Positions 47,359 through 56,078 are shown, numbered from the stretch's first letter. The stretch: 64,000 nucleotides of DNA from Rhizobium sp. Leaf371 (GCF_001424045.1 NZ_LMQB01000023.1:434001-498000), one strand, 5' to 3'. Numbers and translations are program-made. Notes: generated by a model from the sequence alone, not told the origin.

Positions 47359-48018
47359 TCAGGCAGCCGGCTGCTTCGTCTTGCGCAGATAGGGCAGAAC
47401 CGTGTCGAAGCTGCCGAAGCGGGCGATCGCGTCTTCGTTGGAAACGGCGGCGGTGATGATCACGTCCTCGCCCTGCTTCCAGTTGGCGGGCGTCGCCACC
47501 TGATGCTTCGCCGTCAGCTGGATCGAGTCGATCGCCCGCAGGATCTCGTCGAAGTTACGGCCGGTCGTCATCGGGTAGGTGAGGATCAGCTTGATCTTCT
47601 TGTCCGGCCCGATCACGAAAACCGAGCGAACCGTCGCGTTGTCGGCGGGCGTGCGGCCTTCCGAGCTTTCGCCGGCACCGGCCGGCAGCATGTCGTAGAG
47701 CTTGGCGACGGCGAGGTCCTTGTCGCCGATCAGCGGGTAATCGACCTCGTAGCCCGTCGCCGTGCGGATATCGTTCTTCCAGCGCTCATGGCTTTCGACC
47801 GGATCGACCGAGATACCGATGACCTTGACGCCGCGCTTGGCGAACTCGTCCTGAAGGCCGGCCATGGCGCCGAGCTCCGTCGTGCAGACGGGCGTGAAAT
47901 TCTTCGGATGCGAGAACAGGACGCCCCAGCCATTGCCGATCCAATCATGGAACGAGATGGTTCCCTGGCTGGTTTCCGCGGTAAAATCGGGGGCGATATC
48001 GTTGATGCGCAGGCTCAT
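47359..48018 (-). CDS. 1-Cys peroxiredoxin (Prx6 type)
   Basis: This 219-aa thiol peroxidase reduces hydrogen peroxide and organic hydroperoxides. The peroxidatic Cys is C45 in HPKNFTPVCTTELG; no other Cys exists in the protein, so recycling needs an external thiol. The long C-terminal region (AKHQVATPANWKQGEDVIITAAVSNEDA) is diagnostic of the Prx6 subgroup. It converges with phnM; the 40-bp gap holds a CGCCTGAG/CTCAGGCG hairpin overlapping the phnM stop. Confidence 0.93.
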   Translation of the reverse strand: MSLRINDIAPDFTAETSQGTISFHDWIGNGWGVLFSHPKNFTPVCTTELGAMAGLQDEFAKRGVKVIGISVDPVESHERWKNDIRTATGYEVDYPLIGDKDLAVAKLYDMLPAGAGESSEGRTPADNATVRSVFVIGPDKKIKLILTYPMTTGRNFDEILRAIDSIQLTAKHQVATPANWKQGEDVIITAAVSNEDAIARFGSFDTVLPYLRKTKQPAA

Positions 48019-48199
48019 GGGGAGGTCCTCTTTTCGGGTGGCCGGAAATTGGCATCATCGGGCCCCGTGTTCAAGGCTGCGCCCGCACCGGGCTCTGCGG
48101 CGCACCACCAAAATTTCTCTTTCCGCCCACGGAAAAACGAATGGCATGTCTTGACGGCATGAAGAACGCGGAGAGACCGACGTTCCCGCCGTCTGTCCG

Positions 48200-48799
48200 T
48201 CAGGGACCGTTGACCAGGCCGAGGATGAGCGCGTGGACCGCGCCGCCCTCGGTGAACTCCGCCTGATCGAAAGCGCGGTCGAGATCGCGCCGCTCGTTGG
48301 AAATCGCGCCGAGGCGACGGTTCATCTCCGTCTTGATCGCCTTGCAGCCGGGGTCGTCGGGTTGGCGAAGCCCGATGGTCGCCGTCTCGATCTTTGCGAC
48401 GAGATCGCGAACATAGCGTCCATGCACCGCCTCGTGCCGGCGCACGCCCTCGATGAAGGTGGTCCAGCTCGCCTGTACCGGCGCCGGAAGGCTGGCGGTC
48501 GGCTTCGGGAGCGTGGTGGTGATGACGAGACGCGGAACGGCGGTGGCGAGAACGCAGTCGTTGCCCTGTATCTGATAGTCCCGGCGCCAGGTCAGCTTGA
48601 ACCGCGTATGGGCAATGACGCGATTGGCGCCGAGCAGAGGACCGCGTTCGCCGATCGATGCATAGAGTTCGGCGCCCGTCCTACCCGCGATCTTGTAAGT
48701 CTCAATCGTCTCGGTCGCCTTGATCTCGGCGGCGGTCGATGGAGAGGCGATGGCCAGGCCCGCTGTCGTCGCGGCATAGATCATGTTTCTCAGCGTCAC
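48200..48799 (-). CDS. DUF922 secreted protein, putative Zn-dependent protease
   Basis: This 199-aa protein has a signal peptide (cleavage near STAAEIKA) and a DUF922 domain. The HExxH-type motif is HEAVH (residues about 119-123) in EGVRRHEAVHGRYVRDL, the basis for calling the family metalloproteases, although activity is unproven. Two Cys (NDCVLA and DPGCKAI) could form a disulfide. The start is GTG at 48799; an ATG at 48784 would also leave an intact signal. Confidence 0.8.
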   Translation of the reverse strand: MTLRNMIYAATTAGLAIASPSTAAEIKATETIETYKIAGRTGAELYASIGERGPLLGANRVIAHTRFKLTWRRDYQIQGNDCVLATAVPRLVITTTLPKPTASLPAPVQASWTTFIEGVRRHEAVHGRYVRDLVAKIETATIGLRQPDDPGCKAIKTEMNRRLGAISNERRDLDRAFDQAEFTEGGAVHALILGLVNGP

Positions 48800-48885
48800 C
48801 CGTCACTCCGCCCTTGGTTGCGGTTCGAGCCTAAAGCATCTCAGGTCAAAGCGGAATGGATTCGCGACGGAGGTTGCCGGCAGGC

Positions 48886-49062
48886 TCAGACCCGGACGAT
48901 GCTCGCATAGATGAGGACACTCAGATACAACAGGAAGGCGAGAACGGCGATGGCCGCAATGAGGAGGACGATGCCTCTGCCGGCTTTCGATTTGCGGCCG
49001 ATCTGTTCCGGCGGGTCGGCGGAGGGCGCAATGTAGGGTTCGCGGCTTCGATCTCCCGTCAC
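48886..49062 (-). CDS. 58-aa single-span membrane protein
   Basis: The frame begins with GTG (VTGDRSREPYIAPSADPPEQ), continues with a basic stretch (IGRKSKAGRG) and ends with one hydrophobic helix (IVLLIAAIAVLAFLLYLSVL) near the C-terminus. GGGGG precedes the start. It overlaps the upstream small gene by 4 bp (GTGA), which is good evidence that both are real and coupled. No family is recognised. Confidence 0.6.
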   Translation of the reverse strand: MTGDRSREPYIAPSADPPEQIGRKSKAGRGIVLLIAAIAVLAFLLYLSVLIYASIVRV

Positions 49063-49226
49063 TGCCGGTTGCCCCCTTCGAGCGTCGTATGCGGACGATC
49101 GCGCCGACCGACAGGCGCCACCCTGGCATGGCGGCGGCGGCTGCGCAGGGCCCATAGACCGACGGCGCCGCAGACGACGACAAGCACGATGACCATGATG
49201 AGCAGGGATGTGTAGTTCTCGGGCAT
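49059..49226 (-). CDS. 55-aa single-span membrane protein
   Basis: The frame begins MPENYTSLLIMVIVLVVVCGAVGLWAL, a transmembrane helix at residues about 6-27, followed by a strongly basic tail (RSRRRHARVAPVGRR). A GAGG lies at good distance before the ATG. A longer frame upstream (to 49370) has no ribosome site. It is the first gene of a two-gene overlapping unit. The GGAAC-N16-GGTT about 160-185 bp upstream resembles an EcfG promoter imperfectly. Confidence 0.6.
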   Translation of the reverse strand: MPENYTSLLIMVIVLVVVCGAVGLWALRSRRRHARVAPVGRRDRPHTTLEGGNRQ

Positions 49227-49469
49227 ATCGACCTCACGCTCGGCGCGACAGGCGCGCTTGGAATGAACCTGTCGCGGCGCGACCGGCGACAGGGGGGAGC
49301 CGGCGCGGCCGCGACAGGCATGCCGGCACGGGGCCGGATGATGAGATGGCGGGATCTCTCGCCCGCGCATCGGCTGTCGGGGATCGAACCAGTCGGGACG
49401 CTAAAGGTTCCGAGATCGTCCGGCGCGAAACGTGTCTGCGGCACCTGCCGTGCGCCGGATGCGCGACGC

Positions 49470-50780
49470 TCAGCGCGTCACGACGGGCGCCACGTCTTCC
49501 TTGTCGTTCTCATCGATCAGCCGCGCGCCGCGCTGGCTTGTCAGGTAGCGCCAGATCCACTGAAGCGTCACGAGCATGCGCTTTTCGAAATTGACGAGAA
49601 GATAGACATGGACGATCGCCCAGAGGATCCAGGCGAAATAGCCTTTCAGCGTCCAGCGACCGAAATCGAAGACCGCGGCATTGCGGCCGATCACGGCGGT
49701 GTTGCCGCGATTGTTGAAATGGAAGGGCTTCGCCGTCTCGATCGCCTCTGGCTTTCTTAAAAGCTTGCCGAGATAGCGGCCCTGCTGCTTTGCCACCTGG
49801 GCGAGAGCCGGCAGCGCTGCCCCGTCCTTGCCGGGCTGGAACGCGGTGTCGCCGAGGGAAAAGATATCCGTCAAACCTTCGACGCGGAGTTTCGAATCCA
49901 CCGGGATGCGGCCATTCGCCCTGCCCTCGATGCCGAGCCAGCGGAAGGCCGGCGAGGCCTTCACGCCCGCGCCCCAGACGATGGAGCCGGCCGGGACCAT
50001 CTCTCCGGCGATCACGGCCCCTTCCGCGGTGATGTCGGAGACCTGCGCGCCCAGCCGCACCTCGACGCCGATCTTGTCGAGAGAGCGCAGCGCATAGGCC
50101 TGCAGGTGTTCGGGAAAGGCCGCGAGGATGCGCGGACCCGCCTCGACGAGGATGACGCGGAGATCCGATGCGGGGATGGTGCGGAAGTCGCGCGACGCCA
50201 TGGAGCGGCCGAGCTCCGAGATCGCGCCGGCCATCTCGACGCCGGTCGGTCCGCCGCCGACGATGATGCTGGTCAGCAGCGCCCGCCGCTCCGCCGGATC
50301 CTTCGTCCGCTCGGCCTTCTCGAAGGCGAGAAGCAGGCGATGGCGGATGCGGCGGGCCTCGTGAAGCGTCTTCAGGCCCGGCGCGAAATGCTGCCACTCG
50401 TCATGCCCGAAATAATTGTAGTCCGAGCCGGTCGCGATCACCAGCTGGTCGTAGGAGACGGTGTCGCCGTCCTTGAGCCTCACCTGCTTTGCCTGCCTGT
50501 CGATGCCGTCGGCTTCGGCCAGCATGATGTGGACATTACGGTAGCGCCCGAGCGTCCTGCGGATCGGCTCCGCGATATCGGCCGGTGACAGAGCGGCCGT
50601 CGCGACCTGATAGAGTAGCGGCTGAAACAGATTGTGGTTGCGCCGATCGATCACGATGACATCGACGTCGGTATCCCCGAGCGCTCCGGCACAGGCGAGG
50701 CCGCCAAAGCCGGCACCGATGATGACCACACGCCGGCGGGGCGTCGTCAGGGCGGGATCTGCGGTTTCAAGCATTGTCAT
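49470..50780 (-). CDS. ndh: type II NADH dehydrogenase (NDH-2)
   Basis: This 436-aa membrane-associated flavoprotein oxidises NADH and reduces quinone without pumping protons. The FAD-binding motif VVIIGAGFGGLACAGAL opens the protein, the NAD fold is TSIIVGGGPTGVEMAGAISEL near residue 170, and DIFSLGDTA near residue 300 is the second FAD contact. The C-terminal LKGYFAWILWAIVHVYLLVNFEKR is an amphipathic membrane anchor. The start at 50780 is supported by GAGGAGC; a frame extension to 50828 is possible. Confidence 0.92.
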   Translation of the reverse strand: MTMLETADPALTTPRRRVVIIGAGFGGLACAGALGDTDVDVIVIDRRNHNLFQPLLYQVATAALSPADIAEPIRRTLGRYRNVHIMLAEADGIDRQAKQVRLKDGDTVSYDQLVIATGSDYNYFGHDEWQHFAPGLKTLHEARRIRHRLLLAFEKAERTKDPAERRALLTSIIVGGGPTGVEMAGAISELGRSMASRDFRTIPASDLRVILVEAGPRILAAFPEHLQAYALRSLDKIGVEVRLGAQVSDITAEGAVIAGEMVPAGSIVWGAGVKASPAFRWLGIEGRANGRIPVDSKLRVEGLTDIFSLGDTAFQPGKDGAALPALAQVAKQQGRYLGKLLRKPEAIETAKPFHFNNRGNTAVIGRNAAVFDFGRWTLKGYFAWILWAIVHVYLLVNFEKRMLVTLQWIWRYLTSQRGARLIDENDKEDVAPVVTR

Positions 50781-51250
50781 TGCCGTAAGCTCCTCAGGGC
50801 GCAGGCTGTGAGAGACGTCCATGCGCATTCCCTCACATGAAGCATGAACACGGCGGGCAAAACAAGAAGACCTCGCCGAAGCGGGCCTTCGACGAGGTCT
50901 TTGCCAGATCTATAAACGCTCTTCGCAGGCCGGGCCTTCCCCTCGTGCGAACCAGCCGGGCGCATCATCGTTGCCGGAATGGTCCGGCTCGACATCCTTT
51001 AGGACGGAAGCGGGTCGGGGAAATTTCGTGTTCAAAAAGGACGGACAGGCCGGAACCAACCCCGGTTCACTTACTTCCCCAACCAGATCGCAGGCCGTGT
51101 CAAGCGGACGTGATGGGGATGGAGAACAGAGGGATTTTTCCGCTTTCTTCCTCTGGCCAACGAAATGGCAGCCGAGCTTCCCACCCATCCGGCCCGCGAT
51201 CGCCTTTGCCCCTTGCGTCTCGACAGACGTCGTGAAAAATCCCGGCAGGC
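50781..51250. other. gap upstream of ndh with a long hairpin
   Basis: No credible coding frame is present in these 470 bp. The one clear structure is AAGACCTCG (50867-50875) pairing with CGAGGTCTT (50893-50901), with an inner GAAG/CTTC. On the minus strand it is followed by the T-rich TCTTGTTTTG, so it may terminate minus-strand transcription ahead of ndh or be an attenuator in the ndh leader. Nothing else is recognised. Confidence 0.5.
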
Positions 51251-51433
51251 TCAGCCGGTCGTCTCGTTCTGCTGCGATTCCCGTTGCAGCCGGAGCAATT
51301 TCAAGCGCTCCGTTTTTTCGCGTGCGGCATTGCGCTGCGTGTCGATGATGGCCTGCGCCACCACTTTGGTTTCGTCGATATTCCCGAGCGCCGGCCCCGC
51401 TTTCGGACGACGCTTTTTCTTCTCTTCGGTCAT
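51251..51433 (-). CDS. 60-aa small basic hypothetical protein
   Basis: The frame begins [18 protein letters not shown] and continues with a single long helix ([32 protein letters not shown]), highly charged and without Cys. The ATG follows GAGAGCC at acceptable spacing. It looks like a small nucleic-acid- or ribosome-associated protein, but I recognise no family. Confidence 0.55.
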   Translation of the reverse strand: MTEEKKKRRPKAGPALGNIDETKVVAQAIIDTQRNAAREKTERLKLLRLQRESQQNETTG

Positions 51434-51613
51434 AGAGGCTCTCTGTCTTTGGTCAGACCAGCGTTTTCCTCCTCAAAACCGGAAGCGTCATTCAACTATT
51501 TTAATGCGCGCGAGATCGTACGGAACTGAACAGTTCAAGAGACGTCAGATGAAACATGGGATTTGCCAGCGTAACCGTTGCGACCGCAGCGCATGGGAGA
51601 CCGGTCTACATAA

Positions 51614-51638
51614 GGAACAAATTTCGAACCGGTGCGTT
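51614..51638 (+). promoter_or_regulatory. EcfG (general stress sigma factor) promoter
   Basis: GGAAC (51614-51618), a 16-bp spacer and CGTT (51635-51638) match the alphaproteobacterial EcfG/RpoE2 consensus GGAAC-N16/17-CGTT exactly. The site is 34 bp before the DUF1328 start. Confidence 0.85.
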
Positions 51639-51671
51639 GTCTGCGCGAACCCGTTCTCAAAGGAATTCCCA

Positions 51672-51845
51672 ATGCTCAAGTGGGCGCTGATCTTCTTCGT
51701 CGTTTCCCTCGTCACCGGCTTTCTCGGTTTCTCCGGCGTTTCCGCTGCGACCGCGACCATCGCGAGGGTTCTGTTCGCGATCGCCGTCGTCGTCTTCCTG
51801 ATCTTCGTCGTGCTCGCCTTCATGGCGGGCAGCGCCGTTCTTTAA
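51672..51845 (+). CDS. DUF1328 family small membrane protein
   Basis: This 57-aa protein has two hydrophobic helices ([19 protein letters not shown] and [19 protein letters not shown]). The family DUF1328 (YtjA-like) is widespread in stress-induced small membrane proteins, function unknown. AAGGAATTCCC precedes the ATG. The perfect EcfG promoter just upstream indicates induction by general stress. Confidence 0.9.
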   Translation: MLKWALIFFVVSLVTGFLGFSGVSAATATIARVLFAIAVVVFLIFVVLAFMAGSAVL

Positions 51846-51929
51846 GCCGCATCAGCCGTCGGCCGGCGAGGGTCCACCCCTCCTGCCGGCCGACTGTCTG
51901 ACAGCAAGCATTTTCAGGAAAGAGATCCC

Positions 51930-52088
51930 ATGGACGTCCTTCGCATTCTTCTGGCCATTCTCCTGCCGCCCGTCGGCGTGTTCCTGCAGGTCGGCATCGG
52001 CCTGCAATTCTGGCTGAACATCCTTCTGACCCTCTTCGGCTACATCCCCGGCATCATCCACGCGATCTGGGTGATCCTGAAAAAATAA
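51930..52088 (+). CDS. Pmp3/YqaE family small membrane protein
   Basis: This 52-aa protein has two transmembrane helices (LRILLAILLPPVGVFLQVG and FWLNILLTLFGYIPGIIHAIWVI). The LPPVGVF and GYIPGIIHA segments are diagnostic of the UPF0057/Pmp3 family, linked to membrane potential and salt or cold stress. GGAAAGAGAT lies upstream. It is 84 bp after the DUF1328 gene and probably shares its stress promoter. Confidence 0.92.
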   Translation: MDVLRILLAILLPPVGVFLQVGIGLQFWLNILLTLFGYIPGIIHAIWVILKK

Positions 52089-52191
52089 GTCGCCCCTTCC
52101 AGGCGAACCCGACCGTTTGAGAACGCGCATCCATGGTGGAACAAAACCCACCATGGTCAGTTAGCAATGCGCCAATCGAAAGGGACGGATC

Positions 52192-52380
52192 GTGAGCGAG
52201 CATATCGATGTTGCCAAAGTCGAAAACAGTCCCTTGCGCCGTGTGCGCAGCGTGGAGGATTTCTGCAGGCGATATCGGCTCGGCGCGGATGAAAAGATCC
52301 GGCTGACCCGGCTGTTCGGACAGTTCGCGACCGAGCAGGAACTGTTGATGAATGCGACGCGGGCGCCCGTTTTTCGCTGA
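52192..52380 (+). CDS. 62-aa conserved hypothetical protein
   Basis: The start is GTG at 52192 (MSEHIDVAKVENSPLRRVRSVEDF). The centre CRRYRLGADEKIRLTRLFGQFATEQELL is helical and basic. There is no membrane segment. Comparable short proteins occur in rhizobia without known function. It converges with the flavoprotein gene, 7 bp away. Confidence 0.55.
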   Translation: MSEHIDVAKVENSPLRRVRSVEDFCRRYRLGADEKIRLTRLFGQFATEQELLMNATRAPVFR

Positions 52381-52387
52381 CGCCGTC

Positions 52388-53623
52388 TCAGCGCGACGCG
52401 TTGCCCTGATTGTCCAGATCCGAAAGCCACTCCAGCAGACCCGTCGCTGCAAGACGGCCGGTCGCAAAGCAGGCCGTCAGAAGATAGCCGCCCGTCGGCG
52501 CCTCCCAATCCGTCATTTCCCCTGCCACGAAGACGCCCGGCAAAGCCTTGAGCATGCCCGATGGCGCGATCGCGTCCAGCGGAATGCCACCGGCTGAAGA
52601 GATGGCTTCCGCGATCGGCCTCGGCTGGACAAGGGAAATCGGAAGCGTTTTCAACACGGAAGCCAGGTCTTTCGCCGGCAAACGATCGACGTCGGGCACT
52701 GCTTCCCGCACCAGTGCCAGCTTTACGCCGTCGATGCGCGCGGCTTTTCTCAGCCGGTTGCTGAAGCTCGCCTTGCGCGGCGCCGCCTCCAGTGCGGACG
52801 CCAGTGCGTCGACAGATCGTCCCGGCAGGAGGTCGAGAACGAAGTCGGCTTTTCCGGTTGCCGCCAGCCTGTCCCGCAAGGGTGCCGCATGGCCGTAGAC
52901 GAGGCTGCCCTCGATCCCGTGACGCGTGATGACGAACTCGCCCTGGCTGCGTCCGGTACCCGACGTGGCTGCGACCGACTTGACCGGAACGCCTGCGTAG
53001 CGCGCGGCAAACGCCGCGCTCCAGGCGACGTCGAAGCCGCAATTGGCCGGACGGAACGGCGCGACATCCAGCCCTCTGCCGGCGAGGATCGGCACCCACC
53101 GCGCATCCGAGCCGAGCCTCGGCCAGCTCGCGCCGCCGAGCGCCAGCAGCGTTGCATCGCTGCCGATGGTCTGCTGGCCGTCCGGCGTCTCGAACAGGAG
53201 GGTGTCGCCCTCGCCGAAGCCGATCCATCGCCAGCGGGTCCGTATCGCGACGCCCCGCGTCTCCAGACGTTGGCGCCAGGCGCGCAGCAGTGGCGATGCC
53301 TTCATCGCTTTGGGAAATACGCGGCCGGAGGAGCCGACGAAGGTTTCGACATCGAGCCCCTGCGCCCAGCGCCGCACATCCTCCGGGGTGAAGGCGTCGA
53401 GCGCCGGCCTGAGATGCGCGCTGGCGGCGGCGTACCGGGTCGCGAAGGTTTCAAAGGGTTCGGCATGGGTCAGATTGAGGCCCGACTTGCCGGCGAGCAG
53501 AAACTTCCGGCCGATCGTCGGCATGGCGTCGTAGACCGTGACGCGATGCTGCGTTTCCGAGAGGCGTTCGGCCGCCGCCAGTCCTGCCGGCCCACCTCCG
53601 ATGATCGCGATCGTCTTTGCCAT
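52388..53623 (-). CDS. TIGR03862/HI0933-like FAD flavoprotein
   Basis: This 411-aa protein has an N-terminal dinucleotide fold (MAKTIAIIGGGPAGLAAAERLS), the family motif GRKFLLAGKSGLNLTHAE near residue 40, and a C-terminal GVFVAGEMTDWEAPTGGYLLTACFATGR. That is the BaiN/RdsA-like oxidoreductase group, substrate unknown. The start at 53623 gives the family N-terminus; the upstream extension to 53893 is translated tandem repeat and is not coding. Confidence 0.85.
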   Translation of the reverse strand: MAKTIAIIGGGPAGLAAAERLSETQHRVTVYDAMPTIGRKFLLAGKSGLNLTHAEPFETFATRYAAASAHLRPALDAFTPEDVRRWAQGLDVETFVGSSGRVFPKAMKASPLLRAWRQRLETRGVAIRTRWRWIGFGEGDTLLFETPDGQQTIGSDATLLALGGASWPRLGSDARWVPILAGRGLDVAPFRPANCGFDVAWSAAFAARYAGVPVKSVAATSGTGRSQGEFVITRHGIEGSLVYGHAAPLRDRLAATGKADFVLDLLPGRSVDALASALEAAPRKASFSNRLRKAARIDGVKLALVREAVPDVDRLPAKDLASVLKTLPISLVQPRPIAEAISSAGGIPLDAIAPSGMLKALPGVFVAGEMTDWEAPTGGYLLTACFATGRLAATGLLEWLSDLDNQGNASR

Positions 53624-53671
53624 GCTATCTGCTTTCGTCATGGGTCGTTTCATGCGGCAAAGGTTCTTCCG

Positions 53672-53729
53672 GGGCAAGAGACGGCCGGGCAAGAGATGGT
53701 GGGCAAGAGATGGCGGGGGCAAGAGATGG
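53672..53729. repeat. four near-identical GGGCAAGAGATGG repeats
   Basis: Copies start at 53672 (with ACGG for ATGG), 53687, 53701 and 53717, at spacings of 15, 14 and 16 bp. A CCACCA-rich stretch follows (53760-53800). They lie in the 253-bp divergent region between the flavoprotein gene and the YdcF gene and could be slippage products or a regulator-binding array. Confidence 0.85.
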
Positions 53730-53876
53730 CAGACAGGCCTCCCGCATGGTCTCGCCCTCCTTTCCACCACGCAGCCACCACGGGGCCACCACCGGGCCCA
53801 CAACGCGGCCGGTTGCTTCCAGGCGGATCCGACGTCTATGGTCGCCCATCGATCACAAACTCGCTCGGCCTGCCCC

Positions 53877-54677
53877 ATGTTTCTCCTCTCCAAGATCTTC
53901 TGGCTGCTCGCCCAGCCCCTGTCGCTTGCCTTTGCGCTGGTGCTGTCCGGCTTCGTCTCGGTCGTCGCCGGATATCAGAGGCTGGGGCTCGTGCTGTCGG
54001 GGCTTGCCGCGCTGATTCTCTTCATTGCGCTTTTCACGACGACGGGCAGCGTGCTCCTGCAGAAACTGGAAAACCGCTTTCCGCGTCCACCTGCCCTTCC
54101 TGCGGATGTCTCCTGCCTGATCGTCCTCGGCGGCGCTCTCGAGAACGAGGTGATGGCCACGCGCGGCGGGATCGAGTTCAATCAGGCGGCCGACCGCTTC
54201 ATCGAGGCGTTGCGCATCGCCCGGCTCCTGCCCGCGGCGCGCATTCTCGTCTCGGGCGGCGATGGCTCGCTGAGCGGCAGCTTCGATGGCGACGCCGAAG
54301 CGGCAGAGCGGTTCTTTCCCGAGTTCGGCATTTCGCTCGATCGCCTGATCCGCGAGGATGCCTCGCGCACGACCTTCGAGAACGCGGCGAATACCAAGGC
54401 GCTGCTGGCGCAGAACGGGCTGTCGAACTGTTTGTTGATCACCTCGGCCTTTCATATGCCACGCGCCATCGGGCTTTTCCGCAATCTCGGCATCGCCGTG
54501 ACGCCCTGGGCGACGGACTACCGCACGACGGGCAAGGCAAGCCCCGGCCTCGATTTCACCCAGCCGGCCCTGAATGCACAGCTGACGACGACGGCGGTGC
54601 GCGAATGGATCGGGCTTGCCGCCTATTCGCTGACGGGCCGCACCTCCGCCCTCTTCCCGTCGGTGGAAAGCCCATGA
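53877..54677 (+). CDS. YdcF/ElyC family DUF218 membrane protein
   Basis: This 266-aa protein has two N-terminal transmembrane helices (LAQPLSLAFALVLSGFVSVV and LGLVLSGLAALILFIALF) followed by a DUF218 domain. Features are CLIVLGGALE near residue 80, ARILVSGGDGSL, EDASRTTFENAANTKALL and LLITSAFHMPRAIGLF. Members such as ElyC act in envelope carrier-lipid metabolism. The stop overlaps the TRIC gene by 4 bp. Confidence 0.88.
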   Translation: MFLLSKIFWLLAQPLSLAFALVLSGFVSVVAGYQRLGLVLSGLAALILFIALFTTTGSVLLQKLENRFPRPPALPADVSCLIVLGGALENEVMATRGGIEFNQAADRFIEALRIARLLPAARILVSGGDGSLSGSFDGDAEAAERFFPEFGISLDRLIREDASRTTFENAANTKALLAQNGLSNCLLITSAFHMPRAIGLFRNLGIAVTPWATDYRTTGKASPGLDFTQPALNAQLTTTAVREWIGLAAYSLTGRTSALFPSVESP

Positions 54678-55309
54678 CCGTTCTCGATCTGCTCGATTAC
54701 GCCGGCGTCGCCGTTTTCGCCGCAACCGGCGCCCTGTCGGCGTCGCGAAAGCAGCTGGATATCATCGGCTATGTCTTCCTCGCCTCCATCACCGGCATCG
54801 GCGGCGGCACGCTTCGCGACGTCATCCTCGGGGCAACGCCCGTCTTCTGGGTGAAGAACCCGCTCTATCTCGTCATCTGTGCGACGGTCGGCGTCGCGCT
54901 TTTCCTGTCCTCGCACCGGCTTGATTCGCGCTATCGCGCGCTCGTCTGGCTGGATGCGATCGGGCTGTCGGCCTATTGCGTCATGGGCGCCGCCAAGGGC
55001 CTCTCGGCCACCGGCTCGCCTGTCGTGGCGCTGGTCACCGGCATGCTGACGGCGACCTTCGGCGGCATCCTGCGCGATCTTCTGGCGGGCGAACCCTCGG
55101 TGCTCCTGCGTCCGGAAATCTATGTCACGGCCGCCTTGACCGGCTCGGCCGTCTTCACGCTCGCAACCCTTGTCGGCCTGCCGTTGATCGTCGCCTCCGG
55201 CCTCGGCATTGTCTCCGCCTTCGTGGTGCGCGGCGGGGCGCTCAAATTCGGCTGGACGCTGCCCACGGGCAAGGCCGGCCCGGGCCGGGACCCGGACGAC
55301 GTGCTCTGA
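54674..55309 (+). CDS. TRIC-type cation channel protein (UPF0126)
   Basis: This 211-aa protein has six to seven transmembrane helices built as two repeats. Each repeat has a glycine-rich kink: SITGIGGGTLRDVILG in the first and MLTATFGGILRDLLAGE in the second, the TRIC signature. Prokaryotic TRIC proteins are trimeric K+ channels. It is coupled to the YdcF gene by a 4-bp overlap and converges with irr 33 bp away. Confidence 0.9.
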   Translation: MTVLDLLDYAGVAVFAATGALSASRKQLDIIGYVFLASITGIGGGTLRDVILGATPVFWVKNPLYLVICATVGVALFLSSHRLDSRYRALVWLDAIGLSAYCVMGAAKGLSATGSPVVALVTGMLTATFGGILRDLLAGEPSVLLRPEIYVTAALTGSAVFTLATLVGLPLIVASGLGIVSAFVVRGGALKFGWTLPTGKAGPGRDPDDVL

Positions 55310-55342
55310 GGGTCTGCGTCTTTCGGGAGACGATGGGAAGGA

Positions 55343-55762
55343 TCAGCGCTGCTTCGGCTTCAGCCGGATGACCACGTCGACATGGGAAATCTCCATGCCC
55401 TCGGGCGGCTCGGGAAGATTGCCGATCGTGATGTTGTTGACCGGGATATCGAGCACCTCGTTGGCGCCCTCCACGAAGAAGTGGTGGTGGTCGGACACAT
55501 TGGTGTCGAAATAGGTGCGCGCGCCCTCGACGGAGAGAACGCGGATCATGCCCGCTTCGGTAAACTGGTGCAGCGTGTTGTAGACGGTTGCCAGCGACAC
55601 GGGCACGCCGACGGTGACGGCTTCCTCGTGCAGCTCCTCGACCGTCAGGTGGCGGTCGCCCTTGGCAAACAGAAGATCGGCAAGCGCCATGCGCTGGCGC
55701 GTCGGCCTGAGGCCAAAGCGGCGCAAACGGTCGTCGGGCCTCAATCCTGTTTCCATCGTCAT
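55343..55762 (-). CDS. irr: iron response regulator Irr (Fur family)
   Basis: This 139-aa Fur-superfamily repressor/activator responds to haem rather than ferrous iron. The winged helix spans residues about 12-85 (LRRFGLRPTRQRMALADLLFAKGDRHLTVEELHEEA... PVSLATVYNTLHQFTEAGMI). The haem-associated histidine cluster is SDHHHFFVEG near residue 92. It lacks the N-terminal haem regulatory motif (Cys-Pro) of Bradyrhizobium Irr, as in other Rhizobiaceae. Position beside fabA-fabB-fabI is conserved in this family of bacteria. Confidence 0.95.
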   Translation of the reverse strand: MTMETGLRPDDRLRRFGLRPTRQRMALADLLFAKGDRHLTVEELHEEAVTVGVPVSLATVYNTLHQFTEAGMIRVLSVEGARTYFDTNVSDHHHFFVEGANEVLDIPVNNITIGNLPEPPEGMEISHVDVVIRLKPKQR

Positions 55763-56078
55763 GCAGACTTGTCCGCTCAGCTCTTGTTAAGTTGAGTCAT
55801 CGTGTCGATATAACTTTGGTTGGCCGGGCTTTCAATACACATAAAGCTGATACACCGGTTCATTGGCAGAAAAGGGCCCGAAAAAGGCACGAGATGGCAA
55901 TTGCTACTGGTTGTTTCCGGCATCATGCGGTATGCGACTGCGGATATGCGCCAGAGCCGGGACCTCCGGACGGCATCGGACGACGACTGTATCGGACGGA
56001 GCCTGCGGGCTCGGCAGGACCAAGACCCGGTCCCCGACCGGGCAGACACAGACACCTTGGCGGAGACACCAGACGTTC
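55763..56078. promoter_or_regulatory. divergent irr/fabA promoter region
   Basis: These 316 bp must contain promoters for irr (minus) and fabA (plus). No perfect ICE element (TTTAGAA/TTCTAAA type) is visible near irr. The fabA-proximal half is GC-rich with several small inverted repeats. No motif is strong enough to name. Confidence 0.45.

Noticed and set aside
49387-49411. Minus-strand GGAAC-N16-GGTT upstream of the small membrane protein pair
   Set aside because: The -10 should be CGTT and the distance to the gene is about 160 bp; kept only as a remark.
51522-51546. Second EcfG-like promoter, GGAAC-N16-CGTC
   Set aside because: The -10 element misses the final T, and a perfect promoter lies closer to the gene.
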